DNA of 64,000 nt from Salirhabdus salicampi. Its GTDB lineage: Bacteria; Bacillota; Bacilli; Bacillales; Alkalibacillaceae. The notes under the pieces were generated by a model. The model did not search any database. It was given only the letters and a program-made list of their open reading frames with translations, and was not told the DNA's origin. Where the stretch lies: NCBI RefSeq assembly GCF_024259515.1, contig NZ_JANBWE010000002.1:310001-374000 (forward strand), read 5' to 3'. This document shows, piece by piece, positions 43,993 through 53,364 of the stretch (position 1 is its first letter; every line of letters begins with the position of its first letter). The position numbers and the translations under genes were made by a program.

Positions 43993-45477
43993 TTATTCGT
44001 TCGTAAAACGATCCAACTGTAAATCAAGCTTATGCAACGTCCATATTGAAATATCTGCTTGAATTTCTCCAGCTGTGTCGATGCGAATAGACTGCTCCCC
44101 CACTGTTGGAAAAGCTCGTGATGTAAAGACTTCCTCTCCATTATTAATAAATAGTTCAACAGAGGAGTTGTCTACAAAGATACGAATTTGCTCAACAGTT
44201 GCTACCTCACATTGTCTTACCTCGTTTTCATCACCGACGATTGACTTACGTGTAAAGGTAAACAATTGACTGTTATCATCATACGAAAGACTCCCATATG
44301 TTCCAAGTTGAATTGAGAATGATTCAACACGGTTTTCTAGTAAATTGATGATTATTTCTTCTCGACCAGTCTTTAGTGAATGAATAGCTTTTCCTTCATT
44401 TGCTACGTGTATGGTTTCATGAAACTGTTGCATTAACCGTAATTGTTTTAACTCTTCAATTGGTCGTTGGTATAACTTATCGTCTACAACTTGCAATTCC
44501 CTTGGAACTGTTAATGCATGTATCCAATGATGATCTATCGTCGGATGAGCATGTTCGTTTTGTTCTGGAACACCCATCCATCCTATCAGTATTCTTCTTC
44601 CGTTTTCATCTAATGTTGTCTGAGGAGCGTAAAATTCGAATCCTCTGTCTAACTCACGAAACCCTTCATGTTGGAATTGATGGCTTGTTCTATTCCATTC
44701 TCCAATAAAATAACCAACTTGAAATACATTTTTATATTGCCAACCTTTTTCCTCTAATCCTTGGGGAGAAACAATGAGAACATCTCTTCCACCGAGTTCA
44801 AATAAATCTGGGCATTCCCACATATAACCTAGATCCCCAGTAGTTCCTTCGTGGGAGCCAGTGATAGGTCCCAAATGTTCCCACGAATACAAGTCAAAGG
44901 ATTGGAACATTACCGCTTTTCCGTGTAAAGATTCACTTTGAGCACCAATTATCATATACCACCTGTCACCTTCTCGCCATACTTTCGGATCACGAAAGTG
45001 TGCGGTATAGCCAGATGGAAGTTCAATTACAGGGCCTTTCTTTTCAAAATAAATACCATCTTTTGAAACAGCTAAACATTGATACGTTTCTCGGTTTCCC
45101 TCATCATCCTTAACGTTTCCTGTATAAAATAAATACATTTGATTATTATGAATGATTGCGCTCCCTGAGTAACAACCGTTTTTATCAAACCAATCGGAAG
45201 GTGTAAGGGCAATCGGCTCATGACGCCAATGTATTAAATCATCCGAAGTAAAGTGTCCCCAAAACTTTGCACCGTGGCCTGTTTTAAATGGCATCCATTG
45301 ATAAAACATATGATACACACCATTCCACTGTACGAAGCCATTCGGATCGTTAATTAGCCCAACTGGTGGGACAATATGGTAGTCAAGACGATAACGATCT
45401 TCCTCAACTTTTTGACAATGCTGTTCATATGTTTCTATTGCCTCATTTCGCAGTTGTTTATCGGCTTGTCGATTCAT
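43993..45477 (-). CDS. sacA: Sucrose-6-phosphate hydrolase (GH32)
   Basis: This 494-residue glycoside hydrolase family 32 enzyme splits sucrose-6-phosphate, made by the PTS, into glucose-6-phosphate and fructose. The beta-propeller motifs are clear: LINDPNGF with nucleophile Asp44, HFRDPKV as the transition-state stabiliser and MWECPDLF with the acid/base glutamate. There is no signal peptide, so it is cytoplasmic. It is the last gene of the sucrose cassette, four bases after scrK. Confidence 0.93.
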   Translation of the reverse strand: MNRQADKQLRNEAIETYEQHCQKVEEDRYRLDYHIVPPVGLINDPNGFVQWNGVYHMFYQWMPFKTGHGAKFWGHFTSDDLIHWRHEPIALTPSDWFDKNGCYSGSAIIHNNQMYLFYTGNVKDDEGNRETYQCLAVSKDGIYFEKKGPVIELPSGYTAHFRDPKVWREGDRWYMIIGAQSESLHGKAVMFQSFDLYSWEHLGPITGSHEGTTGDLGYMWECPDLFELGGRDVLIVSPQGLEEKGWQYKNVFQVGYFIGEWNRTSHQFQHEGFRELDRGFEFYAPQTTLDENGRRILIGWMGVPEQNEHAHPTIDHHWIHALTVPRELQVVDDKLYQRPIEELKQLRLMQQFHETIHVANEGKAIHSLKTGREEIIINLLENRVESFSIQLGTYGSLSYDDNSQLFTFTRKSIVGDENEVRQCEVATVEQIRIFVDNSSVELFINNGEEVFTSRAFPTVGEQSIRIDTAGEIQADISIWTLHKLDLQLDRFTNE

Positions 45478-45481
45478 GAAA

Positions 45482-46438
45482 TCACCCCCGGTCGTTTTGC
45501 AGTAGCTGTTCTACTTCGGTTTTCGTTGGTAAAGCTGTCATCGCTCCTTTTGTAGATGCAGCAAGTCCTCCAGATACACTTGCAAATTGTGCCATTTGAA
45601 CCGCCTCTTCAAGGGTTAACGTAGATAAGTCCCGTGAAAATTCATTCACTGAATATAAAATACCGGAAACAAAGGCATCTCCTGCACCTGTTGTATCAAC
45701 GGCTTTCACTTTTCGGGCAGGAACATGTGCATAACCGTCTTTTGTGACGACGTAGCTTCCATCTTCTCCTAACGTTACGAGAATAAATGGGATATTGTAT
45801 GCTTCTAGTTGAGCAATCCCTTTCTCAATATTTGTTTCCCCTGTAATAAATGTTAATTCTTCATCGGATATTTTTAACACATCTGCATGTTCTAGCATTG
45901 ATATAATACGTTCTTTTGCTTCTTTTGCGTCTTTCCATAAGCCTAACCGTAAATTTGGATCGTAAGAAATGACTACCCCATTTTCTTTGGCAAGTTGTAC
46001 AGCAGACATAGTTGCAGTTCGGGCTGGGTCATCAATTAATGAAATAGAACCAAAATGTAATACGTTATTTTCTTTGAACATTGTTGATTCAATTTCTTCT
46101 TTTTGTAAAAAACGGTCTGCACTTGGATCAATATAAAAATCAAAACTACGTTCTCCATTTGCGGCTAGTGTTACAAACACGATACCTGTACGGTGTTCTT
46201 TTGATAGCAACATATAGTTTGTATTTACATGAAAATCTTGCAACGTTTTTTGTAAAAATCTCCCCATTACATCATCTCCGACTTTACCTAAAAAAGTTGA
46301 AGGAGTACCAAGTTGGGCTACACCAACTGCCACATTTGCAGGAGCCCCACCTGGGCTTTTTTGCAAGGATATATTTTCTTGATCCAGCGGGATAAAGTCA
46401 ATTAAAGCTTCACCTAAACAAATTACACCATTTTTCAT
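45482..46438 (-). CDS. scrK: Fructokinase
   Basis: This 318-residue PfkB-family sugar kinase phosphorylates fructose released by SacA to fructose-6-phosphate. The N-terminal GGAPANVAVGVAQLG and C-terminal DTTGAGDAF (catalytic Asp) signatures are present. It sits between the PTS gene and sacA, behind a long intercistronic hairpin, and starts with ATG after AAAGGAGAG. B. subtilis sacPA lacks a kinase gene here, so the layout resembles scr operons of other firmicutes. Confidence 0.9.
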   Translation of the reverse strand: MKNGVICLGEALIDFIPLDQENISLQKSPGGAPANVAVGVAQLGTPSTFLGKVGDDVMGRFLQKTLQDFHVNTNYMLLSKEHRTGIVFVTLAANGERSFDFYIDPSADRFLQKEEIESTMFKENNVLHFGSISLIDDPARTATMSAVQLAKENGVVISYDPNLRLGLWKDAKEAKERIISMLEHADVLKISDEELTFITGETNIEKGIAQLEAYNIPFILVTLGEDGSYVVTKDGYAHVPARKVKAVDTTGAGDAFVSGILYSVNEFSRDLSTLTLEEAVQMAQFASVSGGLAASTKGAMTALPTKTEVEQLLQNDRG

Positions 46439-46473
46439 AAAATTCGCTCTCCTTTATACTTTCTTGTCAATCG

Positions 46474-46510
46474 TTCAAAAAGCCAGGCAAAAGTAGCCTG
46501 ACTTTTTGAA
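46474..46510 (-). terminator. Intercistronic hairpin between PTS and fructokinase genes
   Basis: The arms TTCAAAAAGCCAGGC and GCCTGACTTTTTGAA (46474-46488 with 46496-46510) form a 15-bp stem with one G-U pair in the transcript. The T run is inside the stem, so it could be a leaky terminator or an RNA-processing/stability element. Confidence 0.55.
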
Positions 46511-46517
46511 CATTCTT

Positions 46518-47879
46518 TTATTCTTCTTTCCAACCTAATAATAAGGTTGTCACAAATGCACCACCAGCTGCAATTAAGAAGCCAATTGCATAATTTAGCG
46601 GGTCCTGTACAATTGCAAACATTGGAATACCGGTTAATCCTAGTCCGTTTGCTGTTACTTGCGTAAATGTCACGTAAAAGCCTCCTAGGGCTCCTCCGAT
46701 TGCTGCACCAATAAACGGACGACGGTATCTTAAGTTTACACCAAATATGACAGGCTCTGTAATTCCTAAAAAGGCAGACAATGAAGCGGGAGCTGCTATA
46801 CTTTTCGTTTTCTTACTTTTCGTTTTCGTAAAGACAGCTAGACCTGCTCCACCTTGTGCTACGTTAGCCATTGCCCAAATAGGCAACAAGTAGTTGACAC
46901 CGATTTTCCCTAGAATCTCTGCTTCGATTGCGTGGAAACTATGGTGTACACCTGTAAGAACAATCATAGAATAAAGACCACCGAACACTAAACCTGCTCC
47001 ACCGGCAATTGTACCGTAAATCACATCTAGGCCTGTTGTAATTGCATCTCCTAATGCTCTTCCTAACGGTCCCACTACAAGAAGCGCAACAAATCCTGTG
47101 AAAATAACCGTTAAAAATGGAGTAACTAGTAAATCAATCGCATTTGGAACTACTTTACGTAATCGTTTCTCAACAATACTCATAACATACACCGTAAGTA
47201 GAACGGGAATTACAGTTCCTTGATAACCTAACATTGCCACTTCTATACCGAAAAAGTCCATATATTCCGGCTCTGCATTCGATAATACCCAAGGATTTAA
47301 CAGAGCTGGATGGGTCATAATTCCACCAATTACTGCACCTAAATACGTATTCCCACCAAATTCTTTTGCAGCACTAAAACCAATTAAGATTGGTAAAATG
47401 ATAAATGCTGCCGCAGAGAACATGTCCAGCATGACATAGAGTGCACTTTCTGAATCTACCCAGTTGTATGTGTTCATCATTCCGAGAAGACCCATTAACA
47501 TACCACTAGCTACGATAGCTGGAATAATTGGTACAAATATATTGGATAACGTACGGGCAAACCGTGCCAGTGGATTCATCTTACGCTTTGCCGCCTCTTT
47601 ATGAGCTTCACTGGATTGCGTTTCTGCAGATAGTCCTAATTCCTTTGCAAATGGTTCATAAACTTTGTTTACGACACCTGTACCGAATATGATTTGGTAC
47701 TGTCCTGAACTTGAAAAAGCACCTTGAACACCGTCTAACTCCTCAATTTCTTTTTGATTAATTTTTTCTTCATCTTCAATGACAAGACGAAGTCTAGTTG
47801 CACAGTGTGTTCCACTGACGATATTATCTTTTCCCCCAAGTAACGGGATGAGCTTATTCGCTACCTCTTGATGATTCAT
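46518..47879 (-). CDS. Sucrose-specific PTS IIBC component
   Basis: This 453-residue PTS permease imports sucrose as sucrose-6-phosphate. An N-terminal EIIB domain (about 1-85) carries the phospho-cysteine Cys26 in GTHCATRLRLV; a polytopic EIIC domain of the glucose/sucrose superfamily follows with HHSFHAIEAEIL and GITEPVIFGV. There is no EIIA domain, so it must use another EIIA, as SacP does. Sucrose specificity is inferred from the neighbouring sacA and scrK. It is the first structural gene behind the RAT/terminator. Confidence 0.9.
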   Translation of the reverse strand: MNHQEVANKLIPLLGGKDNIVSGTHCATRLRLVIEDEEKINQKEIEELDGVQGAFSSSGQYQIIFGTGVVNKVYEPFAKELGLSAETQSSEAHKEAAKRKMNPLARFARTLSNIFVPIIPAIVASGMLMGLLGMMNTYNWVDSESALYVMLDMFSAAAFIILPILIGFSAAKEFGGNTYLGAVIGGIMTHPALLNPWVLSNAEPEYMDFFGIEVAMLGYQGTVIPVLLTVYVMSIVEKRLRKVVPNAIDLLVTPFLTVIFTGFVALLVVGPLGRALGDAITTGLDVIYGTIAGGAGLVFGGLYSMIVLTGVHHSFHAIEAEILGKIGVNYLLPIWAMANVAQGGAGLAVFTKTKSKKTKSIAAPASLSAFLGITEPVIFGVNLRYRRPFIGAAIGGALGGFYVTFTQVTANGLGLTGIPMFAIVQDPLNYAIGFLIAAGGAFVTTLLLGWKEE

Positions 47880-47940
47880 AGCTTCTCCTCTTTTCTGTCT
47901 GTTTTTCTATAAGGAACATTAAAGGAAGGTTATTAGACAA

Positions 47941-48004
47941 TAAAAAAGACCTAAAGTGTGTAGAAAAGGATATAAGTATCCCTTTAAACACAATTTAGGT
48001 CTTG
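47941..48004 (-). terminator. Antitermination-controlled terminator of the sucrose operon
   Basis: On the minus strand AAGACCTAAA near 48003 pairs with TTTAGGTCTT near 47946, extended by TTGTGT/ACACA-type pairs, followed by TTTTTTA. The left arm overlaps the RAT sequence, so the two structures exclude each other. Confidence 0.88.
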
Positions 48005-48027
48005 CCTGCCGAACAGTCACAATCCTT
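47998..48027 (-). promoter_or_regulatory. RAT (ribonucleic antiterminator) site
   Basis: The transcript reads GGATTGTGACTG, a short variable loop, then GCAGGCAAGACC, the RAT pattern bound by BglG/SacY/LicT-type proteins. It overlaps the 5' arm of the terminator and lies just downstream of the promoter. Confidence 0.9.
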
Positions 48028-48037
48028 TAATATTCCG

Positions 48038-48053
48038 TTGTTTACGTTTTCAT
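48038..48053 (-). promoter_or_regulatory. cre site (CcpA)
   Basis: ATGAAAACGTAAACAA on the minus strand fits the relaxed cre consensus WTGNNARCGNWWWCAW at every position and overlaps the end of the -10 box, a typical place for CcpA repression. Confidence 0.8.
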
Positions 48054-48080
48054 TTTATGTCGATTTTTGTGAACTGTCAA
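48052..48080 (-). promoter_or_regulatory. Sigma-A promoter of the sucrose operon
   Basis: On the minus strand a consensus TTGACA (48075-48080), 17 bases, and TAAAAT (48052-48057). It begins inside the end of the antiterminator gene's spacer and reads into the RAT and PTS gene. Confidence 0.85.
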
Positions 48081-48089
48081 CAACTTTTT

Positions 48090-48917
48090 TTAATCTCTTT
48101 CAACCATTCGTTGAATATGCAATGTAATATAACCGATTTCAGATATAGGTAGTTCAATATCGTATTCTTCTTTTGCAAACTGACCAAGTTTATCTGCACA
48201 ATCATAAGCTGTTTTATATTTCTCTTGTAGTAAGGCCAACATATCAGGGTCCATTGAATGGAACGGTTTTTGTTGATTGATTCTATTAATGGCAAAGCGT
48301 AAATGGGTAACGAGTCGCTGGTGAGATATGCTATCCTCTTCTATTTGATAGCCCATTTTATTGCCAATAAATTGAACAAAATCATTAATGATCGTTGTTT
48401 GTTTTAACGTTTGTTCCATATTTATGGAATCTAATTTTGCCGTATGAATGTGCAGGGCAATATGGCCCGCTTCATCCTCGGGTATTGGGATACCAAACTT
48501 CTTTTCCATCTGTTGTTTCGCCCATAGTCCAATTTTATATTCTTCTTTATATAAGACCTTGATTTCCATTAACAATTTATTTTTTACAGTAAATCCTTCT
48601 TTTAGCCGTTCGATAGCGAAGGACAAATGATCTGTTAAAGAAATGTGAATATGATTACTTAGGGGAACTTGCAAAACACCTTCAGCATAGCTGATAATTT
48701 CTTCAGCCATATCTATAATGTCTACTGAAATGGTACGAAGCAATTGCTGAAACTTTTCATTGCCTTCTTCCATAATAAAGATTTTTTCAATTTTCCCTTC
48801 AGGAATAATGTCATTTTTCCGTTTTTGGAACGCAATACCTGGACCCATGACAATCTTTTCTTTACCATCTTCTTTTACGACGACTGCATTGTTATTTAAT
48901 ACTTTGAAAATTCTCAC
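48090..48917 (-). CDS. BglG/SacY-family transcription antiterminator
   Basis: This 275-residue antiterminator has an N-terminal RNA-binding CAT domain (about 1-55, MRIFKVLNNNAVVV) and two PRDs (about 65-170 and 175-275) whose histidines are phosphorylated by PTS proteins to switch activity. It should bind the RAT upstream of the PTS gene and allow transcription when sucrose is present. It resembles LicT and SacT/SacY; sucrose is inferred from the operon. GTG start behind AAGGGGAG. I see no RAT in its own leader. Confidence 0.9.
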   Translation of the reverse strand: MRIFKVLNNNAVVVKEDGKEKIVMGPGIAFQKRKNDIIPEGKIEKIFIMEEGNEKFQQLLRTISVDIIDMAEEIISYAEGVLQVPLSNHIHISLTDHLSFAIERLKEGFTVKNKLLMEIKVLYKEEYKIGLWAKQQMEKKFGIPIPEDEAGHIALHIHTAKLDSINMEQTLKQTTIINDFVQFIGNKMGYQIEEDSISHQRLVTHLRFAINRINQQKPFHSMDPDMLALLQEKYKTAYDCADKLGQFAKEEYDIELPISEIGYITLHIQRMVERD

Positions 48918-49022
48918 CGTATACTCCCCTTAGACATTGTTCACTTTGCATGCCTATCATCATAGCATATAAAAAATGGTCACGCCACTAACCAACAAAG
49001 GCATCGTCCAAAATAGACAAAC

Positions 49023-49051
49023 AAAAAGGACATACTCTTTTCAGTATGCCC
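49023..49051 (-). terminator. Terminator of lysA
   Basis: A stem of nine pairs with one G-U, GGACATACT/AGTATGCCC (49028-49036 with 49043-49051), is followed by TTTTTG on the minus strand. Confidence 0.75.
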
Positions 49052-49069
49052 GGGTTCACCAATGCTATT

Positions 49070-50371
49070 TTATAGTGAGTCATATCGCAAATCATTTTTT
49101 ACAAGATCAGCGAAATTCTCCCGTTGAATAACTAATTGATCTTTTCCATTTTCAACAAATACAACGGCTGCTTTTGGGAACCGATTGTAATGACTGGCCA
49201 TCGAATAACTGTAAGCACCTGTTGAATAAACGGCTAAAAGATCACCTGATTGGATACTTTCTGGAACTTGCAAGTCCCAAATTAGCATATCCCCTGATTC
49301 GCAACACTTCCCAGCAATCGAAACAGTTTTGGATTTCGGTTCATTAAAACGGTTGGCTACAACGGCTTCATATTTCGCATTGTATAAAGCAGGACGTATA
49401 TTATCGGTCATGCCTCCATCAACAGCTACATACGTACGTACCCCAGGGATTTCTTTAATTGAGCCGACTTTGTAGACCGTAATCGCTGTGTCACCTACAA
49501 TAGCCCGGCCAGGTTCAATCCAAATTTCTGGCATATTCAGTTTACGTGCATTCGTTTGCTTTTTCACTTCCGCAACGAGGGCTTCTACATAAGCAGCCAA
49601 TGGTTTCGGCTCATCATCATCTGTATATCTAATCCCAAACCCACCACCTAAATTGAGGACGGATGGTGAATAATTGTACTCTGTATTCCAATGATCAATA
49701 ACGTCAAACAGTTTTTGGACAGCCATAATAAAACCGTCAGTTTCAAAGATTTGTGAACCAATATGACAGTGTAAGCCGACGACATGAATTTGGTCATGAT
49801 TCAACAATTGTGCTAACGCTTTATCTGCTTGTCCGTTTGCTAAATCAAAACCGAATTTTGAATCTTCTTGTCCTGTTAGAATATAGTCATGTGTGTGGGC
49901 TTCAATACCAGGTGTAACCCGCAACAATACATTCATTTCTTTACCTTGCTTCTTCAGGACATACTCTAATAGTTCGATTTCATGAAAATTATCCAACACA
50001 ATACAACCAACATCATGTTCGACAGCCATTTCAATCTCTTCAATATTTTTATTGTTTCCATGTAAATGAATGCGGTCAGTCGGGAAATCAGCCTGCAAAG
50101 CTGTATATAGCTCCCCTTGTGATACAACATCTAAGCTTAGCCCTTCTTGTTTTGCTACTTGAAGCATCGCAATGGAGGAAAAAGCTTTACTCGCATAGGC
50201 AACTTGATATTTGACATTTTCTTTTTGAAAGGCGTCAACAAATGCTCTAGCATTGCTGCGAATTTTTTCAACATCATATATAAATAAAGGTGTTCCGTAC
50301 TTTTCTGCCAGTTTTGTAACATCCATGCTAGCAAAATATAAATGTTCTTTTTGAACCGTATTTTGAACCAT
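49070..50371 (-). CDS. lysA: Diaminopimelate decarboxylase
   Basis: LysA decarboxylates meso-diaminopimelate to lysine, the last biosynthetic step. The 433-residue PLP enzyme shows the Schiff-base Lys62 in AYASKAFSS, the HGNNK block, LNLGGGFGI for the phosphate and GKCCESGD with the catalytic cysteine near the dimer interface. ATG at 50369-50371, eight bases after AGGGG, is preferred over a GTG three codons upstream. It lies downstream of the spoVA operon, as in B. subtilis, with its own terminator. No lysine riboswitch is visible. Confidence 0.95.
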   Translation of the reverse strand: MVQNTVQKEHLYFASMDVTKLAEKYGTPLFIYDVEKIRSNARAFVDAFQKENVKYQVAYASKAFSSIAMLQVAKQEGLSLDVVSQGELYTALQADFPTDRIHLHGNNKNIEEIEMAVEHDVGCIVLDNFHEIELLEYVLKKQGKEMNVLLRVTPGIEAHTHDYILTGQEDSKFGFDLANGQADKALAQLLNHDQIHVVGLHCHIGSQIFETDGFIMAVQKLFDVIDHWNTEYNYSPSVLNLGGGFGIRYTDDDEPKPLAAYVEALVAEVKKQTNARKLNMPEIWIEPGRAIVGDTAITVYKVGSIKEIPGVRTYVAVDGGMTDNIRPALYNAKYEAVVANRFNEPKSKTVSIAGKCCESGDMLIWDLQVPESIQSGDLLAVYSTGAYSYSMASHYNRFPKAAVVFVENGKDQLVIQRENFADLVKNDLRYDSL

Positions 50372-50392
50372 TTTCTTCACCCCTGTCTATAT

Positions 50393-50425
50393 GAAAAAAG
50401 AAAAGAGACAGCTCGGCACTGCCTC
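50393..50425 (-). terminator. Terminator of the spoVA operon
   Basis: A 7-bp stem, GAGGCAG/CTGTCTC with one G-U (50405-50411 with 50419-50425), is followed by TTTTCTTTTTT on the minus strand. Confidence 0.7.
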
Positions 50426-50485
50426 GTATAATAAATAATTTATAAAAGATACTGTATCATATTCTAACAGGGGTTTCAATACGTT

Positions 50486-51955
50486 CTAGTTAGACTGACG
50501 TCGAATGTTGCGCGGTTTCGTAATTTTTGGACGTACCTTTTCCAAGGGTACTGATACGCGAAACATAATTTGCAAAATCGATTTTCCATCAAACGGCATT
50601 AACGGCCATAAATAAGGTGTATTTAAGGAATTTAAGCGAGTGAGGAATAAGAGCAGTATCGTTATACCGATAACGAACCCGATCGGACCATACAAGGCTG
50701 TAGATAAAATTAACAATACCCTCGTAATTTTGTTCGCTACACTTAACTCATAGCTAGGGGTTGCAAACGCACCAATTGCACTTATAGCGACATAAAGAAT
50801 AACCTCAGGCATAAATAATCCAACATTTATCGCTATCTCACCAATCAACACCGCAGCAATTAAACCCATCGCAGTAGAAAGAGGAGTCGGTGTATGAATG
50901 GCAGCCATCCGTAAAAACTCAATTCCAATATCAGCTAAAATTATTTGGACTAAAACGGGAATATTTCCTTCTTCACTCGGGCCGATAAATTCCAATCCGG
51001 CAGGAAGTAAATTTGGATGTAAAACAAATAGTAACCATAACGGTAATAAGAAAACAGAAGAGAAAATGCCTAAAAATCTTGTCCACCGGATAAAGGTACC
51101 TACTGCCGGTGATTGTCGATACTCTTCGGCATGTTGGACATGGTGAAAAAATGTTGTCGGTGTAATAATCATACTAGGTGATGTATCAACTGTAATGACA
51201 ACATGCCCCTCTAATAAGTGAGCGGCTGCGACATCTGGCCGTTCAGTATAGCGGACGAGTGGATAAGGATTAAATCCCTGCTTCACTAAAAACTCCTCTA
51301 TCGTCTTTTCCGCCATTGATAACCCATCAATACTAATGTTATTTAGCTCTTTTTTTATGACTTTCACAAGTTGGGGATCCGCAACGTCTTGTATATAGGC
51401 GATGCAAATATCCGTTTTGGACCTTTCCCCAATTTGTAAGATTTCATGACGTAACCGCTCATCTCGTATACGTCTTCTCGTTAATGCCGTGTTTTCGATA
51501 ATATTTTCTGTATAGCCGTCTCTTGAACCACGAACAACCTTTTCGGTATCCGGCTCTTGAGGACCTCGACCCGGATATTGACGAACATCAACTATAAAGC
51601 CTTCAGATTCACCGTCAATAAAAATTACGATTAATCCTGATAGAAGCTTATCAACCACTTCGTCCATTTTTTTTACAGGTTCAACCTGTTGATGAACGAG
51701 GCGATTTTTAATGACCTCTTTTAATTTTGCTTTGTTAGATTCACTATCATTAATATCAATAATTTGACGCAATAACTGTACAATTACTGACGTATCACAC
51801 AAACCGGTAACATAGTAAAGGTGTACATCCGTTTTCATAACTTGAACATCACGGAATCCTACGTCAAATGATACGCCAACACCTAAACGGTCTTTCATAT
51901 ATTGTTGATTTTCTTTTATTTTTGAAGATACGGCAACGCTTTGTGATGTACTCAT
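50486..51955 (-). CDS. spoVAF: SpoVAF, GerA-like spore membrane protein
   Basis: SpoVAF is a GerAA-type subunit at the end of the spoVA operon. The 489 residues have a long hydrophilic N-terminal half (about 1-280) and about four to five membrane helices in the C-terminal half, with GerA-family blocks such as DPQLVKVIKKELNNISIDG and VDTSPSMIITPTTFFHHVQ. In B. subtilis it contributes to germination with FigP (YqhR). Here it follows spoVAEB directly, since spoVAEA is absent. Confidence 0.9.
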   Translation of the reverse strand: MSTSQSVAVSSKIKENQQYMKDRLGVGVSFDVGFRDVQVMKTDVHLYYVTGLCDTSVIVQLLRQIIDINDSESNKAKLKEVIKNRLVHQQVEPVKKMDEVVDKLLSGLIVIFIDGESEGFIVDVRQYPGRGPQEPDTEKVVRGSRDGYTENIIENTALTRRRIRDERLRHEILQIGERSKTDICIAYIQDVADPQLVKVIKKELNNISIDGLSMAEKTIEEFLVKQGFNPYPLVRYTERPDVAAAHLLEGHVVITVDTSPSMIITPTTFFHHVQHAEEYRQSPAVGTFIRWTRFLGIFSSVFLLPLWLLFVLHPNLLPAGLEFIGPSEEGNIPVLVQIILADIGIEFLRMAAIHTPTPLSTAMGLIAAVLIGEIAINVGLFMPEVILYVAISAIGAFATPSYELSVANKITRVLLILSTALYGPIGFVIGITILLLFLTRLNSLNTPYLWPLMPFDGKSILQIMFRVSVPLEKVRPKITKPRNIRRQSN

Positions 51956-51985
51956 GAAAAAGACCGACCCTTTCCTTTAACACTC

Positions 51986-52339
51986 TTATCCTTTCGGCTT
52001 AAAAAACACGGATACAAGGAACCCAAACAATATGGCAGATGCAATACCTGCCGATGTTAAGGAGAAAATTCCGATCGAAACACCTAAAAATCCGTGTTCT
52101 TCAGCTTGTTTCATTGCACCGTGTACGAGGGAATGGCCAAAACTTGTGATCGGCACTGTAGCACCTGCTCCAGCAAATTTTATTAACTTATCATATAGAC
52201 CAAACCCATCTAATACTGCACCTGTAACGACGAATAACGTCATAACATGAGCAGGGGTCCATCTCGTTAAATCAAACAACAGTTGACCTATAACACATAT
52301 TCCACCACCTACAAGAAAGGCCCATACGTAATCCATCAC
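51986..52339 (-). CDS. spoVAEB: SpoVAEB, spore DPA-channel membrane protein
   Basis: This 117-residue membrane protein is a small SpoVA subunit with about three helices, matching SpoVAEB and related to SpoVAC. The conserved [19 protein letters not shown] stretch is present. The SpoVA proteins form the inner-membrane channel that moves dipicolinic acid into the spore core and out at germination. It overlaps the end of spoVAD by four bases. In B. subtilis spoVAEA comes next; here spoVAF follows after 30 bases. Confidence 0.9.
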   Translation of the reverse strand: MMDYVWAFLVGGGICVIGQLLFDLTRWTPAHVMTLFVVTGAVLDGFGLYDKLIKFAGAGATVPITSFGHSLVHGAMKQAEEHGFLGVSIGIFSLTSAGIASAILFGFLVSVFFKPKG

Positions 52340-53352
52340 TCATTCAACCCCTCTCTCATGAACACGACGCCATGTGCAATGGTTGGAATGGTCTCCTTTT
52401 GTTGAACCATTGTCGGACTAAGTAATGCACCAGTCGCTACGACGAGTACCTTGTTTAACTTACCTTTTCGTAATTCCGATAATATATGTCCATAAGTGAC
52501 TACAGCAGAACAAGCACAGCCACTTCCACCAGCAAACGCTTGCTGATCACTACTATAAATCATTAGACCACAATCATTATGTTTCATATCGACGTTAAAA
52601 CCGTCTTCTTTTAACATATCTTTTAAAATTGGACTTCCAATTGAAGACAAATCACCTGTCAAAATCAAATCGTAATCGCTTGGCATTCTCCCTAAATCTT
52701 GGAGATGGGTTTTAATCGTATCGTATGCTGCAGGTGCCATCGCGGATCCCATATCAAAAGGGTTATTCATTTGGTAATCCATAACTTTTCCAATCGTGGC
52801 ACTTTCTATACGAATATCAGATTTTTTCTTCGAAACTATTCCCGCTCCAGCTCCGGTTACAGTTGTTGTTGCTGTATCTGGCTTTTGACCTCCATACTCG
52901 GTAGGGTAGCGGTATTGACGTTCTGCTGTGGCATAATGACTGCTCGTGGCAGCTGCAGCATAGTTAGCAAACCCTGCATCGACTAATGCAGACCCTACGG
53001 CTAATGTCTCCATAGAGGTTGAACACGCACCAAACATCCCTAAAAAAGGAACAGCCATTGAACGCGCTACATAATTTGCCGAAATAATTTGGTTCAATAA
53101 ATCTCCACCAAGTAAAATATCAATATCACTTTTTTGTAAATTTGCCTTTTGTAAACAAAGGTCAATGGCTGTTTGAAGCAACTTTCGCTCTGCTAACTCC
53201 CAGTTTTTTTCCCCACAATGTAAATCATTAAAAGATTGATCAAACGTTCCCCCTAATGGCCCTTGTGCTTCTCGAGGACCAGTTACAGAAGCCCCTTCTG
53301 TTAAATAAATATTATTTTCATATAGCCATGTTTGTTTTCCCATTTTTCTCAT
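52336..53352 (-). CDS. spoVAD: SpoVAD, dipicolinic-acid-binding protein
   Basis: SpoVAD is a thiolase-fold protein on the outer side of the spore inner membrane that binds Ca-dipicolinate. The 338 residues include [14 protein letters not shown] with the cysteine of the thiolase-like site, [12 protein letters not shown] and [19 protein letters not shown]. The start follows AGGAGG. Position in spoVA order between spoVAC and spoVAEB supports the call. It is likely exported without a cleaved signal, as in B. subtilis. Confidence 0.94.
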   Translation of the reverse strand: MRKMGKQTWLYENNIYLTEGASVTGPREAQGPLGGTFDQSFNDLHCGEKNWELAERKLLQTAIDLCLQKANLQKSDIDILLGGDLLNQIISANYVARSMAVPFLGMFGACSTSMETLAVGSALVDAGFANYAAAATSSHYATAERQYRYPTEYGGQKPDTATTTVTGAGAGIVSKKKSDIRIESATIGKVMDYQMNNPFDMGSAMAPAAYDTIKTHLQDLGRMPSDYDLILTGDLSSIGSPILKDMLKEDGFNVDMKHNDCGLMIYSSDQQAFAGGSGCACSAVVTYGHILSELRKGKLNKVLVVATGALLSPTMVQQKETIPTIAHGVVFMREGLNE

Positions 53353-53364
53353 CCGTTTTTCCTC

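Noticed and set aside
48918-49022. A second RAT in front of the antiterminator gene
   Set aside because: No RAT-like sequence or overlapping terminator was found there.
50372-50485. Lysine riboswitch upstream of lysA
   Set aside because: The gap is only 114 bases and is mostly the spoVA terminator; no L-box core.
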